In this document: piece by piece, positions 45,281 to 54,032 of the stretch
Layout: each line of letters starts with the position of its first letter
Numbering within the stretch: position 1 is the stretch's first letter
DNA from: Acidimicrobiaceae bacterium
Lineage (GTDB): Bacteria; Actinomycetota; Acidimicrobiia; Acidimicrobiales; Aldehydirespiratoraceae
NCBI GenBank assembly: GCA_009835735.1
Contig: VXWX01000023.1
Location: forward strand, 1 to 61,945
Direction: 5' to 3'
Length of the DNA stretch: 61,945 nt
The notes under the pieces: generated by a model
Database searches by the model: none
The model's input: the letters and a program-made list of their open reading frames with translations, nothing else
Told to the model about the DNA's origin: nothing
Made by a program: the position numbers and the translations under genes

Positions 45281-46429
45281 TCAGGAGCTGGGCAGCACCA
45301 CCAGATCGTTGGCGTGGATCACTACGTGGGGCGCGCCCGGCGGCAGGTCCTCGCGCCGGCGGCCGGCGGCGGTGCGCAGCTCGTCGCCACTGTGGCGGGC
45401 CAGGCCTTTCGCGAACACCGCGCCTCCCGTCTCGCGCACTTCCACCGGAGCGCCGGCATCGAAGGAACCGGACACCGACCTGACGCCGATGGCCAGCAGC
45501 GACTTCCCCCGCTCGAGCGCGGCCCGGGCTCCCGAGTCCACGGAAATCTCGCCCTGGGAACCCACGGCGAAACCGATCCACAGTTTGCGGGCCGGCAGCC
45601 GCTGGGCCGAGGCCCGCACGAGCGTCCCCACCCCGGCAACCCCGGCCGCGGCGTCGGCCAGCACGGCGGGCCGCTTGGCGTCGGCGATGACGGTGGGCAC
45701 ACCCGACAGCGACGCCACCCGGGCCGCAGTGAGCTTGGACGCCATGCCACCGCTGCCCCGCTGCGTTCCGGCGCCGCCGGCCCGGCTCTCCAGGTGATGG
45801 TCGAACTCGACGATCTCCTCGATGAGCGAAGCGTTCGAGTTGCGGCGAGGATCCTCGGTGAGCACCCCCGCGGTGTCGGTCAGCAGCACGAGCAGATCGG
45901 CCTGGACCAGGTTGGCCACCAGCGCGGCCAGCCGGTCGTTGTCGCCCCACCGGATCTCGTCGTCGGCCACCGCATCGTTCTCGTTGACGATGGGCACGAC
46001 ACCCAGATCAAGGAGCTTGCGCAGGGTGGACGAGGCATGCACGTACTGGGTGCGGATCACGAAGTCGAGCGGGACCAGCAGCACCTGGCCGGCCACCACA
46101 GCCAGACGGGCGAACACCTCCCGGTACATGCCCATCAGTGCGCTCTGGCCGACGGTGGCCACAGCCTGGAGCGTCTCCATGCTGGCCGGTCGCCGATCGC
46201 CGCCCATGCCCAGCTCGGGCAAGCCTGCCGCGATGGCGCCGCTGGTCACGACGACCACCCGGTTGCCGTGCGATCTGAGTTCGGCCACCTCGGAGCAGAA
46301 TTTCTCGATGCAGGCACGGTCGATGGCGCCGGCAGCGTCGGTGATGGACGATGTGCCGATCTTGGCCACGATCGTCCGGCCCGCCGCTAGTGCGCCGGCG
46401 TCGGCCGCCGTGTCGTCCGCGGCGGTCAT
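45281..46429 (-). CDS. proB: Glutamate 5-kinase
   Basis: First step of proline synthesis, 382 residues. The kinase domain shows IVAKIGTSSITD, VVTSGAIAAGLPELGM, PIVNENDAVADDEIRWGDNDRLAALVANLVQADLLVLLTDTAG and GSGGMASKLTAARVA. The last 85 residues form a PUA domain (GKSLLAIGVRSVSGSF, then GLARHSGDEL). The start overlaps the obgE stop by 4 nt. Confidence 0.95.
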   Translation of the reverse strand: MTAADDTAADAGALAAGRTIVAKIGTSSITDAAGAIDRACIEKFCSEVAELRSHGNRVVVVTSGAIAAGLPELGMGGDRRPASMETLQAVATVGQSALMGMYREVFARLAVVAGQVLLVPLDFVIRTQYVHASSTLRKLLDLGVVPIVNENDAVADDEIRWGDNDRLAALVANLVQADLLVLLTDTAGVLTEDPRRNSNASLIEEIVEFDHHLESRAGGAGTQRGSGGMASKLTAARVASLSGVPTVIADAKRPAVLADAAAGVAGVGTLVRASAQRLPARKLWIGFAVGSQGEISVDSGARAALERGKSLLAIGVRSVSGSFDAGAPVEVRETGGAVFAKGLARHSGDELRTAAGRRREDLPPGAPHVVIHANDLVVLPSS

Positions 46430-47718
46430 CGGTCGGACCTGCCGGTGCCGCTCACGGCGACATCGGCGTCGTCCTGGTAGGTGAAGCTGAAGTCGCCGAT
46501 GCGAACCTCGTCGCCGTAGGCCGCGCCGGCCCGGGCCAGGACACGCTCCACCCCGAGGCTGCGCAGCCGATCCTGGGCATAGGCCAGTGCGCCGGGATCG
46601 GTGAGATCGCTCAGTGCCACCGCCCGGGCCGCGGCCCGTCCCTCCACCTCCCAGACGCGGGCGTCGATGCGCCGGACCGTCACCTCCTGCGCGGATGCCA
46701 GAGGCCGGTGCACGACGGGGATTTCCAGAACCGGCTCGCTGGTGCGAGCCTCGGTCACCATCCGGCTCAACGCGCCGAGCACTTCCGGCACGCCCTCGCC
46801 GGTAGCCGAGGACAGGCGCCCGACCGGCCCCGAGCCGAACGATTCTCCGGGCGCGGTGTCGGCTCGGCTGCCCACCACCAGCCGCGGCCTCTCAACCAGC
46901 TCGGGGCGGTAGCGGCCGAGCTCCCGCAGGATCACGCTCAGTTGTTTCTCGGGGGCGCACTCGGCCAGCTCGCACAGGTCGATGAGCACCAGCAGCACCC
47001 GGGCCCGCTCCACATGACGCAGGAAGCGGTGGCCGAGGCCGCGGCCCTCGCTGGCGCCCTCGATCAGGCCCGGGATGTCGGCCAGCACCATCTCGAATTC
47101 ATCGTCGATCCGGACCACGCCCAGGTTGGGCTCCAGCGTGGTGAAGGGATAGTCGGCGATCTTCGGCTTGGCCGCCGACACCCGGCTGATGAACGTCGAC
47201 TTGCCGACGTTGGGGAAGCCGACGATGGCAACGTCGGCCAGCAACTTGAGCTCCAGGCGAAGCCAGCGACGCTCACCGAATTCGCCCTGCTCCGCGAAGG
47301 CGGGGGCCCGGCGCCGGTTGGCGAGGAACCGGGCGTTTCCCCTGCCGCCCTCGCCGGCGCCGGCCGCCAGCCAGCGCTCGCCGTGGGCCGACAGGTCCGC
47401 GAGCTGTGAATGGTCGCCGTGGTCCAACACCACCGTGCCCACGGGCACCTTCACGTCCATGTCTTCGCCCCTCGCCCCGTGGCGATTGTTGCCCGAGCCG
47501 TGCTTGCCGTTGGTGGCCCGACGGTGGGGGTGATCACGGAAGGCGAGCAGCGAGGCGACGTTGCGGTCGGCGATCAGCCAGATATCTCCGCCGCGGCCGC
47601 CGTCGCCGCCCGCGGGGCCGCCCCGGGCCACATGCGCCTCCCTGCGGAACGCCACGCACCCAGCCCCGCCATCACCGGCGGTGACATGAAGGTTGCACTC
47701 ATCGACGAACCCGGACAC
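46426..47718 (-). CDS. obgE: GTPase Obg/CgtA
   Basis: Ribosome-associated GTPase for large-subunit maturation, 430 residues. The N-terminal Obg fold is Gly-rich (GDGGAGCVAFRREAHVARGG), the G domain has GFPNVGKST, TTLEPNLG, DIPGLIEGASEGRGLGHRFL, and the C-terminal OCT domain is at about 335-415 (VWEVEGRAAARAV, then VRIGDFSF). It is in the usual rplU-rpmA-obgE-proB order. Confidence 0.96.
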   Translation of the reverse strand: MSGFVDECNLHVTAGDGGAGCVAFRREAHVARGGPAGGDGGRGGDIWLIADRNVASLLAFRDHPHRRATNGKHGSGNNRHGARGEDMDVKVPVGTVVLDHGDHSQLADLSAHGERWLAAGAGEGGRGNARFLANRRRAPAFAEQGEFGERRWLRLELKLLADVAIVGFPNVGKSTFISRVSAAKPKIADYPFTTLEPNLGVVRIDDEFEMVLADIPGLIEGASEGRGLGHRFLRHVERARVLLVLIDLCELAECAPEKQLSVILRELGRYRPELVERPRLVVGSRADTAPGESFGSGPVGRLSSATGEGVPEVLGALSRMVTEARTSEPVLEIPVVHRPLASAQEVTVRRIDARVWEVEGRAAARAVALSDLTDPGALAYAQDRLRSLGVERVLARAGAAYGDEVRIGDFSFTYQDDADVAVSGTGRSDR

Positions 47719-47734
47719 CTATTCAGGCTATGGG

Positions 47735-47790
47735 GCCCGCTCTTGTTCGCTCCGCTCACGGGCCGCTCGGGCCACGGCCTCGCTCCGCTC
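47735..47790 (+). repeat. Dispersed intergenic repeat, copy C
   Basis: GCCCGCTCTTGTTCGCTCC, then GCTCACGGGCCGCTCGGGCC and ACGGCCTCGCTCCGC. It matches the minus strand of copy B almost base for base. It fills most of the 107-bp gap between obgE and rpmA, breaking an otherwise tight operon. Confidence 0.75.
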
Positions 47791-47825
47791 CGCCTCTAGT
47801 GCCGGCCGGGACGGCCGGCGATGTG

Positions 47826-48083
47826 TCAGGCGTCGGCCGGGACTACCTCGACGAGCTTGCGGCCGTGGCGGGCGCCGAAGCGCACAATGCCGTCGGCCTT
47901 GGCGAACAGGGTGTCGTCACCGCCCCGTCCGACGTTGGTCCCGGGATGGAACTTCGTGCCGCGCTGGCGCACGATGATCGCCCCGGCCAGGACCCGGCCC
48001 CCGTCGTACACCTTCACGCCGAGGCGCTGCGCGTTCGAGTCGCGGCCGTTGCGGGTGGACCCCCCGCCCTTGGTCTTGGACAT
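47826..48083 (-). CDS. rpmA: 50S ribosomal protein bL27
   Basis: 85 residues, full length. The chain [24 protein letters not shown], then [31 protein letters not shown], is characteristic. It begins MSKTKGG directly, without the cleaved extension found in Firmicutes bL27. It lies 6 nt after rplU. Confidence 0.97.
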   Translation of the reverse strand: MSKTKGGGSTRNGRDSNAQRLGVKVYDGGRVLAGAIIVRQRGTKFHPGTNVGRGGDDTLFAKADGIVRFGARHGRKLVEVVPADA

Positions 48084-48089
48084 GTCGAA

Positions 48090-48404
48090 TCAGCCCTTCC
48101 GGATATCGGTGATCTCGAGGGTGGCCAGCGTCTGGCGGTGGCCCCAGCGTCGCCGCTGGTTGCTCTTGGACTTGTAGGTGAAGCCGCGGATCTTGGGGCC
48201 GCGGTGCTCGTCGACGACTATCGCGGTCACGCTCGTGCCGGCGAGGTCATCCGGCGTGGCCAGGACCGCGTCGCCGTCCACCAAGAGCAGGGGACGCAGC
48301 GAGATCTCCGAGCCGGGCTCGGCGACGCGCTCCACCTCGATGGTGGAACCCTGCTCGACGCGGTACTGCTTCCCGCCGGTCTCAACGACTGCATACATAG
48401 CCAC
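48090..48404 (-). CDS. rplU: 50S ribosomal protein bL21
   Basis: 104 residues. YAVVETGGKQYRVEQGSTIEVER at the N-terminus and KIRGFTYKSKSNQRRRWGHRQ at the C-terminus are typical. It lies 22 bp after the RNase E/G gene, an arrangement common in actinobacteria. Confidence 0.97.
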   Translation of the reverse strand: MAMYAVVETGGKQYRVEQGSTIEVERVAEPGSEISLRPLLLVDGDAVLATPDDLAGTSVTAIVVDEHRGPKIRGFTYKSKSNQRRRWGHRQTLATLEITDIRKG

Positions 48405-48426
48405 CAGAGGGTACCCCCGAGAGGGT

Positions 48427-50133
48427 CTAATCCATCAGGTCGGCCAGGAGGCGGTAGCCCCGGCCGGAGCAGTCCCCGCAGATGTCGGACAGCGACTCGA
48501 GGAGCCCCTCGCCGCTGCGCTTGCGGGTCATCTCCATCAACCCGAGGCCGCTGATGTCCAGCACCTGAGTACGGGTCTTGTCCCGGGCCAGCGCGTCGCG
48601 GAAGCGCTTGGTGACCTGGGCCCGGTTGGCGGCCAGCTCCATGTCGACGAAGTCCACGACGATGATCCCGCCGATGTCGCGCAGCCGTAGCTGGCGGGCC
48701 AGCTCGTCGGCCGCCTCGAGGTTGTTGGCCAGGACCGTCTCCTCCAGGCTGGACTTGCCCACGTTCTTGCCCGTGTTCACATCCACGACGGTGAGGGCCT
48801 CGGTGTGCTCGATGATGAGCGACCCGCCCGAGGGCAGCCACACCTTGGGCTCGAGCGCCTTCTTGAGCTGCTCGGTGACGTAGTAGCGCTCGAAGAGCGG
48901 CAGCTTCTCCTTCTTCGTGTTGTAGTGCTCCACCCGATCGGCCAGCGGACGGATGATGGACGAGACGTAGCCCGACACCTCGGTGTACAGCTGCCGGTCG
49001 TCGATGATCACGCCCCGGTAGTCGGAGTTGAGCTCCTCGCGGATGAGGCGCAGGGGGGCCTCCGGCTCCCGGTACAGCAGCGCGGGCGCGGAGGACGACT
49101 TGGCCAGCTTGGAGATGTCGTTCCACTGGCCCACGAGACGAGCCACGTCCCGCTCGATCTCGGCCGCAGTTACCTTCTCGGCCGCGGTGCGCATGATGAG
49201 GCCGTGGCCCTCGGGCTTGACCCGCTCGAGGATCGACCGCAGGCGCTTGCGCTCGGAGTCGGGCAGTCGCTTCGATATCCCGAAGCCGGACGAGTTGGGC
49301 ACGAGGACCACGAACCGTCCCGCCAGCGAGACGTCCTGAGTGAGGCGGGCCCCCTTCTCGCCGATGGGGTTCTTGGTGACCTGGCACAGGATCGACTGCT
49401 TGGGCCGGAGCAGGTCCTCGATCCGCGGCTTCGCCTGGGCGCCGTCGCCCGACTCGATTTCCTCCGGGTCGTACTGGACATCGCCCCGGTACAGCACCGC
49501 GTTCTTGGGCGTCCCGATGTCGACGAAGGCGGTCTCCATCCCCGGCAGGACATTCTGAACCTTGCCCAGGTAGATGTTGCCGTGAATCTGGCTGATGTCG
49601 TCGGCCGGGCGGGACACCCGGAACTCGATGAGGCGGCGACCCTCGAGCACCGCGATCTGGGTGGCCCGATCGGTGACGTGAACGCACATGAGGTAGCGGC
49701 CCACGGCCTGACCCTTGCGTGTACGGCCTCGCCGGCCCCGCATGCTCTTCTCGTCGAGCTCCACCGGCTCGTCGAAGGTGACCGCTTCCACCACCGCGGC
49801 CGCTTGAGGCTTCGACGCTCCTCCCCGGCCGCCACGCCGGCGCCTGCGCCGGCGCCCCCCTGAGCCCGACCCGCCCTGGGAGCCTCCGGAGCCGGGCGCG
49901 CTCGCGGGTGTCGGCGGTGCCGGCCGGGTGTCACCGATCTGCGGCTTTCGGCCCGGTGGCTGGCCCGACTTCGCCGGTTGGGGCGCGCGGCCCGCAGGGG
50001 GGCCGGAGGCCTTGGTCTCCTTACCGCCCGCTTTCCTGGAAGCCTGTTCTTTCCTGTCGCCCGTCTTCCTAGAGGCCTGTTCTCTCTTGTCGGCGGCGCG
50101 TGAGGCACTCGCCGGTTGGCGTTCGTTCGTCAT
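48427..50133 (-). CDS. rne: Ribonuclease E/G
   Basis: Endoribonuclease for RNA decay and rRNA processing, 568 residues. A basic, disordered N-terminal 130 residues (repeats EQASRKTGDRK and EQASRKAGGKE, then GGRRRRRRRGGRGG) precedes the S1 domain (IHGNIYLGKVQNVLPGMETAFVDIG). The catalytic DNase I-like region holds TVVDVNTGKN and VVDFVDM with the metal aspartates, and CGDCSGRG supplies the zinc-link cysteines. The C-terminal degradosome scaffold of E. coli RNase E is absent, as in actinobacterial enzymes. Confidence 0.94.
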   Translation of the reverse strand: MTNERQPASASRAADKREQASRKTGDRKEQASRKAGGKETKASGPPAGRAPQPAKSGQPPGRKPQIGDTRPAPPTPASAPGSGGSQGGSGSGGRRRRRRRGGRGGASKPQAAAVVEAVTFDEPVELDEKSMRGRRGRTRKGQAVGRYLMCVHVTDRATQIAVLEGRRLIEFRVSRPADDISQIHGNIYLGKVQNVLPGMETAFVDIGTPKNAVLYRGDVQYDPEEIESGDGAQAKPRIEDLLRPKQSILCQVTKNPIGEKGARLTQDVSLAGRFVVLVPNSSGFGISKRLPDSERKRLRSILERVKPEGHGLIMRTAAEKVTAAEIERDVARLVGQWNDISKLAKSSSAPALLYREPEAPLRLIREELNSDYRGVIIDDRQLYTEVSGYVSSIIRPLADRVEHYNTKKEKLPLFERYYVTEQLKKALEPKVWLPSGGSLIIEHTEALTVVDVNTGKNVGKSSLEETVLANNLEAADELARQLRLRDIGGIIVVDFVDMELAANRAQVTKRFRDALARDKTRTQVLDISGLGLMEMTRKRSGEGLLESLSDICGDCSGRGYRLLADLMD

Positions 50134-50163
50134 TGTGTTCCTTCGAGTACGTGAACGGGGTCC

Positions 50164-50889
50164 TCATGGCTCGACTCCCGCTCCGACGACCGACAGCTCG
50201 GAGACCGTCAGCGGTTCGCTGCGCTCTCCTGCGTCGGTTGTGATCCATTGGTGAAGACGGCGCGCCCGCAGAAGGCTGAGCGGCGGACGGAGGCTCGCCA
50301 GCAACTCGGCCGGACGCACTGCCCGCGGTTGCGTGGCCAACTCGGCGATGAGCCTCACGCCGTCTGTGATGTTCCCCTGTACCTCGACTGCATGGACAGC
50401 GGGACGGATGTTGTCGATGGTGAGCCGCCCCTTGCGCTCGCGTTCAACGAGCAGCTCGCTGCCATCCATGGCCCGCGACACCGCGTCCGACGCCTCGGTG
50501 GCGTCCGCGCCGGCTGCGTCGATCCTCCAAGTACAGCTAGTTACCGCGTGCTGGAGCGACGGCTCGCCGGAGGCGACCTCGGCCGCGGCCAGCGCTGTCA
50601 TTCCTGTCGGCAGCGACGCGGTAAGCGCGCCGACAAGTCTCTCGTTGTCGATACCGGCCGCCCACGCAGGATCAATCTCGGCGTCGAGATACTCAGCGTC
50701 GGAGCTGTATCCCGTGGGGAGGGCCAGTCCGAATGCAATCCGCGGCCGGGGACTGAAGCCGGCCGAATAGACGACGGGAACCGCGGCGCGACGCAGCGAC
50801 CGCTCCCAGATCCGGGCCACGTCGCGGTGCGACGTGAAGCGAACCTTCCCGTGCTTCGAGAACCGGAGCCTGATACGCGACCCCGTCAT
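50164..50889 (-). CDS. Radical SAM-linked protein (DUF2344 / TIGR03936 type)
   Basis: 241 residues from ATG 50889, which overlaps the upstream radical SAM stop (ATGA). It starts with RIRLRFSKHGKVRFTSHRDVARIWERSLRRAAVPVVYSAGFSPRPRI (quoted in part: FTSHRDVARIWERSLRRA), the family signature. It is found next to, or fused with, the large radical SAM protein of this cluster in many genomes. Function unknown; a joint role with its partner in modification is inferred. Confidence 0.88.
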   Translation of the reverse strand: MTGSRIRLRFSKHGKVRFTSHRDVARIWERSLRRAAVPVVYSAGFSPRPRIAFGLALPTGYSSDAEYLDAEIDPAWAAGIDNERLVGALTASLPTGMTALAAAEVASGEPSLQHAVTSCTWRIDAAGADATEASDAVSRAMDGSELLVERERKGRLTIDNIRPAVHAVEVQGNITDGVRLIAELATQPRAVRPAELLASLRPPLSLLRARRLHQWITTDAGERSEPLTVSELSVVGAGVEP

Positions 50890-52838
50890 CGCGCCGCCCC
50901 CACGAGGGGCCGTTCGAGCAAGCGCACCGGGATCTCGGCGCCGCGTGAGAGGTCGACGCCGGTGCCCTGGCTTCCCCCCGCCGGCGGGACGGCGGACGCC
51001 ACGACATGCTCGATGCCGTAGCCGGTGCACGCTCCGCAGTCGTAGCACGGCGTCCAGCGGCAGTCCTCGAGCCCGACCTCATTGAGGGCATCGCGCCAGT
51101 CCTGCCACAGGAAGTCCTTGTGGAGCCCAGCGGACAGATGGTCCCACGGCAGCACCTCATCGAAGGTGCGGTGCCGGTGGACGTAGGCGTCTATGTCGAC
51201 TCCGCACGCCTCCGCAGCCGACTGCCAACGGTTGAGGTCAAAGTGTTCGGACCACTCCTGGAACGTGCCGCCGTGACGCCAGACGTGCTCGATCACACGG
51301 CCGACACGACGGTCTCCCCGGCTGGCCAAGCCCTCAGCCAGGCTGGCAGCAGGATCGTGCCACTTGAGCTGAACGCCCCTGGCCCGGCGCAGGTCGTCGC
51401 GCAACAAGCCGACCTTGCGACGCAGCTCCACCACGGTGTTCTGGCCGAACCACTGGAATGGAGTGAAGGGCTTGGGCACGAACCCGCCCACCGAAACGGT
51501 GACCGACGGCGAGCGAGTGTGGGTCCGACCCAACGCAACACAGTTGCGGGCCAGCTCGGCGATGGCCAGCGTGTCGGCGTCGGTCTCGGTGGGCAGGCCG
51601 GTCAGGAAGTAGAGCTTCATCCGGCGCCACCCCTGCGAGTAGGCCGACTCGACTGCCGAGTAGAGATCATCGTTGGTGATGAGCTTGTTGATCACCTGAC
51701 GCATACGCCACGTGCCGGCTTCGGGTGCGAAAGTCAGCCCCGTCCGGCGCGCCCGCTGGATCTGGGCCGCGATGCCCACGGTGAAGGCATCGACCCGCAG
51801 GCTGGGCAGGGACACCGAGACCTGGCCGCAGCCCGCGTCGTTGACGGTGTCGGCCACGACCCGCTCGATACCGCTGAAGTCGGCGGTGCTCAGCGAGGTG
51901 AGAGCGACCTCGTCGTACCCGGTGCGCCGCAGACCCTCGCCGACCATGGTGCGGACCTGCTCGGCCGGGCGCTCCCGCACGGGACGGGTGATCATCCCGG
52001 CCTGGCAGAAGCGGCAGCCGCGGGTGCAGCCCCGGAAGACCTCGACGTTGAGCCGGTCGTGCACTACCTCGGTGAGTGGCACGAGTTGCTGCTTGGGGTA
52101 CGGCCAGTCGGCCAGATCGGCCACTGTGCGCTTCTCGACGACGGCGGGCACATCGGGGTACCTCGGCTCGACAGCCGCCAGCCGGGCACCGTCGTAGGTG
52201 ACCTCGTACATCGACGGCACGTACACGCCCGGCACCCGGGCGAGCGCTCGCAGCACCCCGTTGCGGCCTCCGGGCCGGCCGGACGCCTTCCAGTCAGCCA
52301 ACACGGCTGTTATGTCGCCCACCGCCTCCTCCCCGTCGCCGAGCACGGCGAAGTCGAGGAAGTCCGCCAGCGGCTCGGGATTGTAGGTGCAGTGCCCCCC
52401 AGCGCCGATCAGCGGATCCGAGTCGTGCCTGGAAGCAGCCCGAACGGCCACACCGGCGAGATCGATGCAGTTCAACACGTTGGTGTAGGTGAGCTCGGCC
52501 GAGAGGTTGAAGGCGATCACGTCGAACAGCGGCGCCGGACGGTGGGTGTCCAGCGAGAACAGCGGCAGCCCCTCGGCCCTCATCAGCGCCTCGAGGTCGC
52601 CCCAGGGCGCGTAGGCCCGCTCGGCGGCCGCGTCAGGTCGCTCGTTGAGGATCTCGTAGAGGATCTGCAGCCCCTGGTTGGGCAGGCCTATCTCGTAGGT
52701 GTCCGGATAGGTGAGCAGCCACGACACGACGCCGGGACCGTGGCGGGGAACCCGCATCCCGTCCTCGGCACCGATATAGCGGGCCGGTTTGGACACCTGG
52801 GGCAGCAACGGCTCAAGTCGATGCCACAGACTGCTCAC
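50886..52838 (-). CDS. Radical SAM family protein (TIGR03960 type)
   Basis: 650 residues. A B12-binding-like N-terminal region (about 40-190) precedes the radical SAM core with RGCTRGCRFCQAGM (C-x3-C-x2-C) for the [4Fe-4S] cluster at about 265. Later segments include TFAPEAGTWRMRQVINK, KLYFLTGLPTETDAD and CYDCGACTGYG near the C-terminus, a second cysteine group. The family is uncharacterised but conserved between rodA and rne in actinobacteria. It is coupled to the linked protein gene. Confidence 0.9.
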   Translation of the reverse strand: MSSLWHRLEPLLPQVSKPARYIGAEDGMRVPRHGPGVVSWLLTYPDTYEIGLPNQGLQILYEILNERPDAAAERAYAPWGDLEALMRAEGLPLFSLDTHRPAPLFDVIAFNLSAELTYTNVLNCIDLAGVAVRAASRHDSDPLIGAGGHCTYNPEPLADFLDFAVLGDGEEAVGDITAVLADWKASGRPGGRNGVLRALARVPGVYVPSMYEVTYDGARLAAVEPRYPDVPAVVEKRTVADLADWPYPKQQLVPLTEVVHDRLNVEVFRGCTRGCRFCQAGMITRPVRERPAEQVRTMVGEGLRRTGYDEVALTSLSTADFSGIERVVADTVNDAGCGQVSVSLPSLRVDAFTVGIAAQIQRARRTGLTFAPEAGTWRMRQVINKLITNDDLYSAVESAYSQGWRRMKLYFLTGLPTETDADTLAIAELARNCVALGRTHTRSPSVTVSVGGFVPKPFTPFQWFGQNTVVELRRKVGLLRDDLRRARGVQLKWHDPAASLAEGLASRGDRRVGRVIEHVWRHGGTFQEWSEHFDLNRWQSAAEACGVDIDAYVHRHRTFDEVLPWDHLSAGLHKDFLWQDWRDALNEVGLEDCRWTPCYDCGACTGYGIEHVVASAVPPAGGSQGTGVDLSRGAEIPVRLLERPLVGAAR

Positions 52839-52847
52839 TGTTCCAGC

Positions 52848-54032
52848 CTACTGCTGCGCGCTGAGCATCCCTTCGATGTCGAGGCGGCGCCGGTACACGC
52901 CGGCAACGAGTCCGAGAGACGCCATCGTGGTGAGCATCGAGGAACCGCCGTAGCTGACCAGCGGGAGGGGAATGCCGGTCACCGGCATCATCCCCATGGT
53001 CATGCCGACGGACTGGAACGTCTGGAACAGCAGCATGGCGAAGATCCCGGTGCACATCATCCGTTCGAACTGTGTCAAGGCGAGCTGGGCCGTTCGCCAG
53101 ACGCGAAACAGCAGCAGGGCGAACAGCCCCAGCAGCAGGGACGCGCCCCGCAGGCCCAGTTCCTCGCCGGCGACGGTGAAGATGAAGTCGCTCTGCTGCT
53201 GCGGCACCAGATCGGACCGGGTCTGCGTCCCCTGGAACAGCCCCTGCCCCCGCAGCCCCCCATTGCCGATGGCGATCTGGGCCTGCTCGACGTTGAAGGC
53301 GTAGCTGGCCGCCTCATCGGCGACATCGGACTCGAACAGGTACACGCGCAGGCGGGCTTCCTGGTATTCAGCCAGCGCGTCGGAACGGTACACGCCGACC
53401 GTCCCTGCCAGCGCGACGATCGCGAGCAGGGCGATCCAGCGAGCCTTGATCCCGCTCACGATCACCGTGATAAGGGCGATCGCGAGATACACCAGCGTGG
53501 TCCCTAGGTCGGGCTGAAGCAGGAGGAGGGCGATGGGCGCGGCGGCAAGAGCCAGCCCAAGCAACACCCGCCTCAGGCCGACTTCGCCCTTCCGGGGCGA
53601 CAGCAGCAGAGCCAGCCCGATGATCACCACGAGCTTGCCGGGCTCCGACGGCTGCATCCTGAACGCGCCGAAGGAGAACCAGCCCTGAGTGCCGTTGACC
53701 TCCACACCGATCTGCAACACCAGCCACAGTGCGCCCATCATGGTCGCGAAGGCCAGCGGATAGAGCTTCCTCATGAGCTTGGGCGACACGAATGCCGCGG
53801 TCGCGCCCGCAACCACGCCCATCACGATGAAGAGCACCTGACGCTCGAGAAAATCACTGTTGGGCTCGATGAAATCACCGACGACGCCCCTGGTGGCCGA
53901 ATACACCAGCACCGAACCCATCGCTGCGATGGCGAGAGCCGACAGGATCAGGAATGGGTCGACCAGCAGCCACCAAGGATCGGGCGCGACGTTCCGGCGG
54001 GCTGGTTCGGCAGCGGTCGAGGTCGCGGTCAC
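52848..54032 (-). CDS. rodA: RodA/FtsW family peptidoglycan glycosyltransferase
   Basis: SEDS polymerase that builds glycan strands for rod elongation, 394 residues with about ten membrane helices. The conserved SEDS aspartate region and the end GMMPVTGIPLPLVSYGGSSMLTTM are present. GTG 54032 overlaps the mrdA stop (GTGA), coupling it with its partner PBP2. It is placed behind mreBCD, so RodA is preferred over FtsW. Confidence 0.95.
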   Translation of the reverse strand: MTATSTAAEPARRNVAPDPWWLLVDPFLILSALAIAAMGSVLVYSATRGVVGDFIEPNSDFLERQVLFIVMGVVAGATAAFVSPKLMRKLYPLAFATMMGALWLVLQIGVEVNGTQGWFSFGAFRMQPSEPGKLVVIIGLALLLSPRKGEVGLRRVLLGLALAAAPIALLLLQPDLGTTLVYLAIALITVIVSGIKARWIALLAIVALAGTVGVYRSDALAEYQEARLRVYLFESDVADEAASYAFNVEQAQIAIGNGGLRGQGLFQGTQTRSDLVPQQQSDFIFTVAGEELGLRGASLLLGLFALLLFRVWRTAQLALTQFERMMCTGIFAMLLFQTFQSVGMTMGMMPVTGIPLPLVSYGGSSMLTTMASLGLVAGVYRRRLDIEGMLSAQQ

